Part shown: positions 1-8,689 of the stretch, piece after piece
How positions within the stretch are numbered: the first letter of the stretch is position 1
How the letters are laid out: the number at the start of each line of letters is the position of its first letter
Assembly: GCA_022376515.1 (NCBI GenBank)
Contig: WTXI01000454.1
Coordinates: 1 to 24,401, forward strand
Reading direction: 5' to 3'
DNA: 24,401 nt
Origin: Lactifluus volemus
Lineage: Eukaryota > Basidiomycota > Agaricomycetes > Russulales > Russulaceae
Position numbers and translations under genes: made by a program
The notes under the pieces: generated by a model
Told to the model about the DNA's origin: nothing
The model's input: the letters and a program-made list of their open reading frames with translations, nothing else
The model's database searches: none

Positions 1-19
1 GATCTTTTTCTCATGACAG

Positions 20-1234
20 CTCCGGGACTATGCAGACAAACACAAGCCCGCCACAACAAAGCAGGTATGTCTTTTCTGTGTGTTTGTGCTTCGCGGCACA
101 TTCTTCATCATTCCTTCCTCCACATATAATAATATGGCTATCAAAAACCACCTCCTACCGTCTTTTTTGCCTCTAGACTACGCCTAGCCCTCTGCCCCAG
201 CCTGGCTTATCGGCACTCAAGACAACCGCGGGTGGGAGTTCGACATCATCATCATCGGCACCCATGCTGGCCGAAAACGCCATGTCTAAGGACACGTACC
301 CGATCAGCGCGACGTTGAACCCTACCAATCCTGGACCCGTCGCCTGGCCGACAGCAGCTGCGGGAAGACCGTCGCTCACGGGTGGCTTAACGGCAGGTCG
401 CATAGCGGGTCCGTTTCTTTTTCTCGCGCCTGTTTTCAGAACCTTTTTTTTGAAACGAAGTTTTTTTTTGGGGGGGCGCTGATTGTTTGTTGTGTGGTTT
501 GGATGTAAAAAGGTACACCGTCGGCGTTGAAGAACGCGAGTGATGATACTTGGCTCACGGAAGAGGGTGGGTCCTCGCGACGCAAGTCAACTCCGGGCGA
601 TGCCAGCATGCGGCGGTCGATTCAGGACTTGGTCCTTAGCATCGATCCGAATGTCAAGATGAGCCTGAGGTCGAAGATGTACGTTCGCTTTATCGCCCTT
701 TTTTTTTTTTTTTTGGTGGCCACCAACGCTCGACACACTTCCGTTTCATGACCTTTTCGCGCTCATCTGCGGTCCCTCTTTTTTTTTGTGTAGCTTCTCT
801 TGGATATTGCCGACGAGTTCATAGACTCGGTGACCAATTTCGGGTGTAGACTCGCAAAGCACCCGTAATGGCGACACGCTAGAAGTTAGGGATTTGCAGC
901 TCCATCTCGGTGCGTTGCTCCCATTCTCTTCGCCGTTCTCTCTCCCCCCCCCCCCCCTCCTGTCACCCCGTAGAGAGATGGGAGGAGACTGGTGCCCCAT
1001 CTACTGGTTTATGGCGGTATATGCTCACGATCACTGATAGAACGCAACCACAACATTCGTATTCCTGGGTTCGCATCGGACATGCCACCTATCGCACTTT
1101 CGCAGGCAGGGGTGACACCCACTTCCCAGACCGCACAAAGTGCCAAAAAGGGCGCGCAAGGCGCGCAAAACACACTCCGTGCGCACCGGTTGGCACAAGT
1201 GGCACAGGCCAAGCGGGAGGCGAAGCTCATGTAG
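20..1234 (+). CDS. TAF12: TAF12, TFIID/SAGA histone-fold subunit (5' end outside window; two one-base frame breaks)
   Basis: TFIID subunit 12, a nuclear histone-fold protein that pairs with TAF4 in TFIID and is shared with SAGA. Exons by conserved frame and GT..AG sites: 20-64, 177-408, 513-678, 794-909, 1041-1234 (251 codons). The histone fold runs from SIQDLVLSIDPNVK (exon 3) through DIADEFIDSVTNFG (exon 4) to ERNHNIRIPGFASD (exon 5), ending in the basic tail AQAKREAKLM. Upstream is a low-complexity Ser/Pro/Thr segment. The 5' end lies left of the window, because position 20 follows an intron acceptor. Two breaks interrupt the fold: one base is missing after 660 (the EPEVED frame is shifted) and one C is extra in the run 862-864. 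They cancel in length, but the stretch between them would hit a TAG as read. Family assignment is firm; whether this copy works is not. Confidence 0.9.
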
Positions 1235-1456
1235 AAACCTATCTTCCTCATTGTCCCATTGCTCTCGGAGTATTTTACGTGTATTAGAATATGTATGATT
1301 ATGGACCTTGGTTTTATCAACACACCAAAGTCGAATATGATGAGATCACATAACCGTAAAAGGTCCAAAGCAGAGACCTGCACCCTGAAGAAAGAAAGAA
1401 GTTCTCTAAAAAAAGAAAGCAAGCACAATAAACACGTGAATATAGTACCTTGATGA

Positions 1457-3238
1457 CTACGCCGCGGGCACAGGACAGACGCCAGAAACAGCAGAAACAG
1501 CACCCGAGACCCCGTACTTTAGCGCAGGGAGAGCATTGCGGTGAAGGGATATTGCCCATACAACGAATAAGTGCCACACTGCGTGAGACCCACCGCCCAG
1601 CCAGGCGAGGCGGGGTGTATTCGTAGGAAGCATGCATTCCGGGAAGCGGAGTACCATAAAAGATTATGCCAACGAGGTACGACACGATGGATGGGATTAC
1701 AGGTCCTGCATCAACCAAAAAGTCAGCTATGGTCGAATAACACGGGGAAGAACGCACGAATGAAAGCGAAGGTTTCACGAAGGGAATAGACTAAGACAAG
1801 TTGCGCAAGAGGAGCAAACGACATTAACACGGACATAGAGACGAAGAAAACAATGCGCCATTTCTGTAAACATGTATCGTCAACCCATACTGTCGAAAGA
1901 AAAATGTAACCATAAAGACCTTGTTCTCGCTCTGGTCAAACCAGTCCAAGAAAGCAATCATAGTACCTCCAAGCGCATTCATTAAACACATGGTAAGATG
2001 TACCGTGCGCGCGAAGGTATTGCATTGAAATCCATAGTGGACGACAGTGCCAATACTTCCACTGATTAGCCTATGGTGAAAACGTGTGAGAACACAGGTT
2101 TACTGGAAACAGAGGAAATTTACGTACCAACCGATTGCTGCGTAGTCGAATTTGGCACAGATCATCATACCTTTATGGTGCGCACAACCGGTCATGGTGT
2201 GCCATACGACGCTAGCGAACAGTGTGAGGAGGGAAAGGAGGGTGAAGGTAAGGGTGGGTGTGTCTACAATGCTTGCCGATGCGGAGGGTATAGAAGAGCC
2301 GAAGAATGTAAATATCGTGTTGCCGGTCCACAATAAAAAGGGAACAAAGTGCGTGTGGATATTAACTTGTGAGCGGTCCGCGAGTCGTCAGCTACGATAG
2401 AGCGTACTAAAAGCAAGGTAGCACGTACGGGTTTCATTATGCAATGCAAAAATAGACGCGATGATAAGGGGCCATTTACGAAGGGGAATGAATCTGAGTA
2501 AACACCAACCAGATGAGAAACACAATGAACACACACGCTAGCGCCGAAGAGTACAAACCGGTATCCATAGGTCACAAGGTGGTTATTCCGCCACTGCATG
2601 GGGAGGTCACCGTATGTGATGAGCTTGGCACCGTGTACAGAACGCTCAATTGCACGTGCGATGTCCGACGCTGCCTTTCCCAACACGTCCTCCGTCCGGC
2701 TTATAGGGGCACGCAAGACTGCAGAGAGACGATCGGAGGACATCATCGTGTCGATGAGTTCGGAAAGCCTGGTGGTCGAGGGTAAAGACGAGAATCCCAT
2801 GTGATAAGGTGTGGAGGAGGACAGGTGATGATGAAGGGATTTTAGACGAGTTGATAAGATATCTACATAGTGTTCGGGCCGATGAAGATGGGGAACTGGC
2901 AATTCATGGAGACGTGATGTTACTCGCTTGAGATTTGAGGCATCCGACAAGTCGTGAAGTCGGGCAGAAACATAAGTCTCGACGGATGTCGAGTCGAGAT
3001 TGAATTCCGGTAAATGGGAACGAAGCTCTGCCTTGGTCTGTTTGAGGATTTCAAGACCATCTCTGGCCCATGCTCGAACTTCCTCAACCTTGAGTTCACC
3101 CCTGGTGATAGCCTGGCCAAAGTCGAAATCTGGAAGTGGTGATTCTAGTTGTGAAAGAAAAGTTTCTATATCTGTGAGGCAGGAGAGGACGCTCAAGTGA
3201 AGAGATGCGAATGCAGCAGCCGGGGAAGCAGACGACAT
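1457..3238 (-). pseudogene. PAQR / ADIPOR-like (Izh3-type) receptor, copy A, frameshifted in last exon
   Basis: Seven-TM PAQR-family membrane protein of the fungal Izh3 type. Relatives are linked to sterol, lipid and zinc homeostasis; the substrate here is unknown. Exons on the minus strand: 3238-2559, 2493-2429, 2365-2128, 2070-1920, 1863-1758, 1705-1457. Visible motifs are ITYGDLPMQWRNN before TM1, NIHTH after exon 2, VVWHTMTGCAH, and AAIGW at the exon 3 end. One extra base (GG at 1648-1649 where copy B has G) shifts exon 6. The shifted frame reads on past the ancestral stop (1457-1459) to about 1317, replacing the SHAVWHLFVVWAI segment, which carries two conserved His. Exon 6 also has a 9-nt internal duplication (AVS repeated). 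The start at 3238 is the Met shared by both copies. The rest of the frame is clean, so it could be a live gene with a sequence error. Confidence 0.8.
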
Positions 3239-3446
3239 ATCAATAGAATCGAGGGAATGGTGTGTGGGCTGACATGATATATGGGGACCCATGGTCAGGA
3301 CTGAATGGATAAAGGATGGACGCCTATTTGTGCAAGCAACTGGGGACCGTTTTGTTGCTGTCGTCTCGGCCAGCGCCAAGGCTGTGACCCGGACAGCGCG
3401 GTGCTCCGGCAATTAATTCATCCCGACTGATAAATATTAATTGATG

Positions 3447-4262
3447 GACACCTCAGACAAGCGAGAATGAAACCTGGTTGACCGTCCTTGATGCTTCTGT
3501 AGCTCTAACGGTTATCCGTCGGCCATTTTGCTATCAACTATCACACGCTTTGTCAGTGGGAATTGACCTTGATGAGTTATACGCTGCGCAAATTGCAGGC
3601 ACAGAAGTGAACACACCAGAGTAGAACATCCAGGGAAATTTCAATTGCCTTCTCTTGGCTCGCTGACCGTCATCTGTGCTCTGGTAGTCGCTACGGTTAC
3701 CTACCACACGGTGCGCTCGACACATCCAACACCGGACGGACAACACGCGAAGGCAGCAGAACCCGGTAAAATCGCATTCATTCTATCTATGCCCATTTCT
3801 CTTTCCAGCTGAGTATCTTTCCATAAGTACGCTTTTGGAGACTTCGTCATCCGCGGCCAAGTTTGCGCTGCTATTGAACAAGACGGCGGACGCAGAAAAG
3901 TATACAAACCACTCTCTGGTCAGTTGCCTCTCTGCATTTCCCTATTTCCCATCACCCTGAAGCTTCGTGATCAGAACTACCGGGAATGTCTGGGATCCCG
4001 ACGTGACGAGCGATGGCTTTCACGGACGGTGATTTTTATCCTCCTTTTCAAGACCTTTTTCGTCGAGAGAGCGCGCGGGCACCCCTTTCTCACACCGGAT
4101 CATGACCTAAGGCAGGTTTTATGCAGAAACGCTTTTCCGAATGGCACTTTAGCAGTCTTGGATCCCGTAGCCTGTTCTCCAGAGGATCCCAAGCCAACAC
4201 ACGAGTGTTTGCTGCGGAGCGGTAATACCGTCGGCTTATATGAATCGTCGTCCTGGGAGTAA
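3447..4262 (+). pseudogene. GH92 alpha-1,2-mannosidase remnant, unit A
   Basis: Decayed internal part of a glycoside hydrolase family 92 gene (secreted exo-alpha-mannosidases acting on N- or O-glycans). Recognisable blocks in order: VGIDLDELYAAQIAGTEV then NIQG (about 3555-3650), GSRYGYLP then TSNTGRTTREGSRT (3680-3770), YAFGDFVIR (about 3825), LLNKTADAEKYTNHSL (about 3870-3918), NVWDPDVTSDGFHG (about 3985-4026), and FPNGTLAVLDPVACSPEDP through NTVGLYESSSWE (4135-4260). The blocks sit in different frames, broken by a stop after TPE and by several one-base changes (GGG for GG near 3980, an extra T near 4134). Two former introns remain visible (about 3770-3810 and 3919-3975). Both protein ends are missing. 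It is the plus-strand partner of PAQR-A in the duplicated unit. Confidence 0.78.
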
Positions 4263-4470
4263 GCACCGCTTGGCACAAGTGGTAAATGGTATAAAGATGG
4301 GACGGTCCATCTAGGACGCGAGAATGCTATACTACCTAAGTACTAAAATAGTCCGAGTCAGATGTGGTATATTATATCGCGATTGTCATCCCCTCGCGAA
4401 GAAAGAAGTTCTCAAAAAAAGAGCGAGCACTATGAACACGTAAATATAGCGGCTTTATGCATGTTGATGA

Positions 4471-6253
4471 CTACGCTGCTGGCACGGGACAGACGCCAGA
4501 AACAGCACCCGAGACCCCGTACTTTAGCGCAGGGAGGGCATTGCGGTGCAGGGATATCGCCCATACAATAAACAAGTGCCACAATGCGTGCGACCCACCA
4601 CCAAGCCAGGCGAGGCGGGGTGTATTCGTAGGAAGTAAGCATTCCGGGAAGCGAGTACCATAAAAGATTAGGCCAACGATGTACGACATAAGGGATGGGA
4701 TTATAGGTCCTACATCAGTCAAAAAGTCAGCCATGGTCGAATAACACGGGGGAAAATATAGAGACGCACGAATGAAAGCGAAGGTTTCACGAAAGGAATA
4801 GAGTAAGGCAAGATGCGCAAGCGGAGAAAACAACATCAACACGGACGTAGAGAGGAAGAAAGCGACGCGCCATTTCTGCAAGCATATATCGTCAACCCGT
4901 ATTGCCGAAAGAAAAATGGAACGATAAAGACCTTGTTCTCTCTCCGACCAAACCAGTCCAAGAAAGCAACCATAGTGCCTCCAAGCGCATTTATTAAACA
5001 TGCGGTAAGGTATACAGTGCGCGCGACGGTATTGCATTGAAATCCATAGTGGACAATAGTGCCAATACTTCCACTGATTAGCCTATGGTGAAAAAATGTG
5101 AGAACACAGGTTGCTGGAAACAGAGGAAATTTGGCCCAGACGTACCAACCGATTCCTACGTAGTCTATTTTGCAGCATATCGTCTTACCTTTAAGGTTCG
5201 CACAACCGGTCATGGTGTGACATAGGACGCTAGCAAACAATGTGAAGAGGGAAAGGAGGGTGAAGGTAAAGGTGGGTGTGTCTACAATGCTTGCCGATGC
5301 GGAGGGTATAGAAGAGCCGAAGAATGTAAATATCGTGTTACAGGTCCACAATAAAAAGGGAACAAAGTGCGTGTGGATATTAACTTGTGAGCAGTCCGCG
5401 AGTCGTCAGTCACGATAGAGCGTACTAAAGCAAGGTAGCACGTACGGGTTTCATTATGCAATGCAAAAATAGACGCGATGATAAGAGGCCATTTACGAAG
5501 GGGAATGAATCTGAGTAAAGACAACTGGATGATAAATACGTGAACACGCACGCTAGCGCCGAAAAGCACAAACCGGTATCCATATGTGACAAAGTGGTTA
5601 TTCCGCCACTGCATGGGGAGGTCACCGTATGTGATGAGCTTGGCACCGTGTACAGAACGCTCAATTGCACGTGCGATGTCTGAGGCTGCCTTTCCCGACG
5701 CATCCTCCGTCCGGCTTATAGAAGGCGCCCGCAAGACTGCAGAGACACGATCGGAGGACATCATCATGTCAATGAGTTCGGAAAGCCTGGCGGTCGAGGG
5801 TGAAGACAAGAGTCCCATGTGATAAGGTGTGGAGGAAGAGAGGTGATGATGAAGGAATTTTAGACGAGTTGATACATAGTGTTCGGGTCGATGAAGATCA
5901 TGCTGGGGAACTGGCAATTCATGGAGATGTGATGTTACTCGCTTGAGGTTTGAGGCATCCGACAAGTCGTGAAGTCGGGCAGAAACATAAATCTCGATGG
6001 ATATCGAGTCGAGATTGTATTCTGGTAGATGAGAACGAAGCTCTGCCTTGGTCTGTTTGAGGATTTCAAGGCCATTTCTGGCCCATGCTCGGACTTCCTC
6101 AACCTTGAGTTCACCCCTGGTGATAGCTTGGCCAAAGTCGAAATCTGGAAGTGGTGATTCTAATTGTGAAAGAAAAGTTTCTATATCTGTGAGGCAGGAA
6201 AGGACGCTCAAGTGAAGAGATGCGAACGCAGCAGCCGGGGAAGCAGACGACAT
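4471..6253 (-). CDS. PAQR / ADIPOR-like (Izh3-type) receptor, copy B, intact
   Basis: Seven-TM PAQR family membrane receptor. Exons on the minus strand: 6253-5574, 5510-5446, 5383-5146, 5082-4932, 4875-4770, 4709-4471. They sum to 1479 nt (492 aa plus stop). The first about 200 residues are a soluble, partly helical N-terminal region typical of the Izh3 type. Then come ITYGDLPMQWRNN, NIHTH after TM1, VLCHTMTGCA, KIDYVGIGW, SPLAHLALLY, and the C-terminal SHALWHLFIVWAISLH with two conserved His, ending at TAG 4473-4471. The family's His/Asp zinc-site pattern appears preserved. The start at 6253 is the Met shared with copy A; in-frame Met codons at 6289 and 6328 are alternatives. Introns 1, 3 and 5 (63, 63 and 60 nt) are stop-free multiples of three. 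Ligand and function are not readable from sequence. Confidence 0.9.
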
Positions 6254-6379
6254 ATCAATAGCGTCGAGGGGATGGACAAGAGCTGACATGGACCTAGATG
6301 AAGGACGGAGGCCTATTTGTGCATACAACTGGGGGCCGGTTTGTTGTTGTCGTCTCGGCTATCGCGGCGGTGGTGACCA

Positions 6380-7387
6380 TCATTATGCTGTGTCACGCAC
6401 AGCGATGCGACAATAAAAATTAATTGTTCCCAGTGAGAAATCGCTTACAGTTAACTAGTGTTGACCCGGGCTCCTCACGGGATCGACGTGTTCACGTTCC
6501 ACGCATCAGGTTGCAAGATTGTTACGTTGTTACCTTCCTTGCAAGTCATCAGCAAGATAGGAAGTTGCTATGGTAACTAGCCCTAGCCTTAGAAAACTTA
6601 CCATGCTCTACATGGCAAACTAGACCTAGTGGTTGCCAGTTTTGCACCTAGAGCTAGTTTCACAACTTGAGTCTGGACCAGTTCTTCACACCTAGTTCCA
6701 GTTCATATAAAATAGCTATATTCATGAAGCTACAGATAATACATTATACATAACAGTCACCTTTAAGCGCTTTAAGCCCTCGAATACTTCCATTGAAAAG
6801 CTCTGGACCACTCAACATCGGGTTCATCGCATAGCCACATCGAGATTGTCGTTATGATCATGTTAGAGCCTTGCAGGGGCCGCAGGGGCGTTGGGATGCC
6901 TGATAAAGGGGTGCTTCCCTGTCGGTACGCTGCCAGTGCCTTTTGACTATCCGGAGGCCGGGCCTGGCCGCGAGTCCCGTGTTCCATAACAAAATTGCTG
7001 AACTTTTCATGATTGATACGACCCCCATCTAACGCCCAACTCCCATGAGATCAGCCAGGTGTGTTGGCACCACCCGAACGATGCAGCTGAGGATCCGATC
7101 CCATCTAATGCTGAACTTGCCATGACGCACCAGTCTGCATGCATCTCTTGATTCTTTACCTGCCTTCCAGGCATACCCCAAAAGATGAAATTGTCGCACC
7201 TGATGCAGCAGAACTGCATGCACGACAAGTTCAAGGTATGTTTTTTCCACAGCGTTCCCCTTTATAGGGTCACGCCAGGCCTGTTGGCAGCGTGTTGACG
7301 CCCTGGAGGGCTCCAGACGTCTTTCACTAGAAATAATGTGAATGTCTTCTTCCTGCTGGGGGCGCGACCGAACGCAGCAGAACACTA
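6380..7387. other. Unit-B-specific 1 kb stretch without recognised gene
   Basis: This DNA has no counterpart in unit A, where the PAQR 5' flank runs almost directly into the GH92 remnant. It includes an AT-leaning stretch dense in CTAG (about 6460-6700), a possible TATA (TATAAAA, 6706-6712), and two short unrecognised minus-strand frames (6772-6987 and 7029-7385). I see no terminal repeats or target-site duplication that would prove a transposon. Confidence 0.5.
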
Positions 7388-7712
7388 TCCACCTCAGACA
7401 AGCGAGAATGAAGCTCGGTTGATCATTCTTGAGAACCGCAGGGCATTCCTACTCAGCGCTCAGCTCGGTCACTCCGTGATGCTTCTGTAGCTATAGAAGA
7501 AGTGACATTATCGTGGTCATTTTTCTATCAACGTCACAACGAAGCGAACGCTCTGGGAATCGACCCTGAAGAATTACACGCTCCAGAGTGGAACATCCAT
7601 GGCCGGCAAACTAATATTTACAACTGAGATTTTTAATTGCATTTTCTTTCGACCCGTGGCTCGCTGGAACGTCATCTGTGCTCTGGTAGTCGGTACGGTT
7701 ACGTACCAGCCT
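7388..7712 (+). pseudogene. GH92 alpha-1,2-mannosidase remnant, unit B (truncated)
   Basis: Shorter, independently decayed copy of the GH92 segment in unit A. Readable pieces are ALGIDPEELHAPEWNIHGRQ (about 7550-7605), equivalent to the LGIDxxELY..TPEWNxQGRQ block of the family, and GSRYGYVP (about 7689-7712). A match to the family's S-D-I-I-V block lies near 7505. The frame changes several times and stops intervene. Relative to unit A it has an extra stretch near 7430-7475 and lacks some residues between HAPEW and the Asp/Glu block. It ends abruptly after YGYVP, where unrelated retroelement-like sequence begins. Confidence 0.72.
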
Positions 7713-7730
7713 TGAATGACGGGGGGGAGG

Positions 7731-8215
7731 TTAAGGCGAAACTGAGGCGTCTGTGGAGGGAGGGGAGGTTGACAGAGGTTTGTTTAAAGGGGAGAGAGAA
7801 AGGTTGGCCGGGTGAGGTCCTGGCTTGAGGATTGCATTTAACGCTGAAGCGTTTGTGGACAGGACGAGGACGTGGGTTGCGGTGGAGTACGATAGGATAG
7901 TTTGGGCAAGGGAGATGCCCATGTCGAAAGCGGCTAGGTTGACGTCGAAAAGGGAGACAGTTTTGCCCAGGGTCGCTCGGTGTGACGGGCTTCTTTACCC
8001 AACCACCGCTGCGGCGATGCCGATCGGCGCGTCATCGGTTTTGAGGGCGGCCGCGTAGGTTTTGCGTTCGTCCCCATGTCTGACCCTGGCGTCGAGGGTG
8101 AGTCTCTCACCCCAGCTGCTAGGGTTCCAGGGGGGACAGCGTGGGTACGTAGGCGAGGGCCATGGCTGTGAGGCAAGGGTGTATAGGGCGATTCTAGGGA
8201 CAGGCATGGGAAGGG
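7731..8215 (-). mobile_element. Retroelement (LINE-type) RNase H domain remnant
   Basis: Broken reading frames that together resemble the C-terminal RNase H region of basidiomycete non-LTR retroelement polyproteins. A leading segment holds TLASQPWPSPTYPRC then PPWNPSS. It is followed by IGIAAAVVG (about 7995-8030), then in another frame RATLGKTVSLFDVNLAAFDM (about 7920-7980), and then ATHVLVLSTNASALNAI. The layout matches the family's GAAAV / LG..vsvFdaELaAi / vlSDnqaAl pattern. The usual catalytic Glu of FdaEL reads N (FDVNL) and the Asp of SDNQ reads T (STNA). A stop separates the two halves. No reverse transcriptase, poly-A tail or target-site duplication is seen. A cellular RNase H-like gene fragment is the alternative. 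Confidence 0.5.
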
Positions 8216-8311
8216 AAGGACTTCTTGTCGACGGGATGACCAGTTTTCACCCAGACACTTCAGGAGCTGGCTCTCGAAGGAGCCTGTAGAGTCCAAGGGC
8301 AGAGTTATCAA

Positions 8312-8689
8312 TCAGCTGTTTAATGCATAAATCGACAGGAAGAATGGCCATCAGTTAATGAAGAGGCTCCCGGGGGGGGGGGCGGTCCTGAAGGCGCCAA
8401 CACAACGCAGAACCGCTTCGCATACACACACAGAACCGAGACAGAACAGGTCCGATCGAAGAAAGGCCCAACTGTTGCGCTGGTTCCCACACTTTCACCC
8501 ATACTGTACCTGGGAGTTTCTGCTAGGCCAATGAACAACTCCGACGTTCAGAATTCAATTAACGAGTGAATGTAATTCCATAGGGTATCAAAAGAGTGTC
8601 AGAAAAATGAGTGTGTGAACGCAGCTACAGGCGTGCCAGTGTAAACGAAAGGAATGTAGTAATGTCCTAGTAAAGGTGCAAATTCAGTA
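8312..8689. other. Intergenic stretch, no gene seen
   Basis: This lies between the retroelement remnant and the 3' end of the S53 protease gene. The only notable item is an 11-nt poly-G run (8372-8382). It probably includes the protease 3' UTR. Confidence 0.5.

Larger units (their letters stand above)
1183..4262. repeat. Tandem segmental duplication, left unit
   Basis: Left copy of a duplicated block: TAF12 tail, PAQR-A gene (-), shared 5' flank, then the GH92 remnant (+). The right copy is 4263-7712. PAQR exons 1 to 5 have exactly the same lengths in both units (680, 65, 238, 151 and 106 nt), and similarity continues into the 3' flank (about 1390 against 4395) and into the GH92 pieces. The stretch 1235-1385, just past TAF12, has diverged from its counterpart. 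Confidence 0.85.
4263..7712. repeat. Tandem segmental duplication, right unit
   Basis: Right copy of the TAF12-tail / PAQR / GH92 block. It opens with a 20-nt match (4263-4282, 19 of 20 identical) to TAF12 coding positions 1183-1202, which marks the breakpoint. PAQR-B follows, and similarity to the left unit continues to about 6378, just after the PAQR start. Roughly 1 kb without counterpart (about 6380-7387) separates this from the GH92 piece 7388-7712, which aligns to 3447-3706. Confidence 0.82.

Noticed and set aside
945..957. Poly-C run as a functional element
   Set aside because: It lies inside a TAF12 intron next to other homopolymers, and is better explained as intronic low complexity.
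3440..3710. Possible AAA ATPase C-terminal fragment (ELH..EWNIHGRQ)
   Set aside because: The same residues fit the GH92 LGIDxxELY..TPEWNxQGRQ block better, and downstream motifs are clearly GH92.
5160..5200. Very short intron (GTAAGA..AAATAG) in PAQR exon 3
   Set aside because: It would be only 24 nt, and copy A reads coding sequence across the same place.
7029..7385. 118-residue minus-strand frame as a gene
   Set aside because: No signal peptide, domain or intron support. It lies in unit-B-specific DNA of unclear origin.
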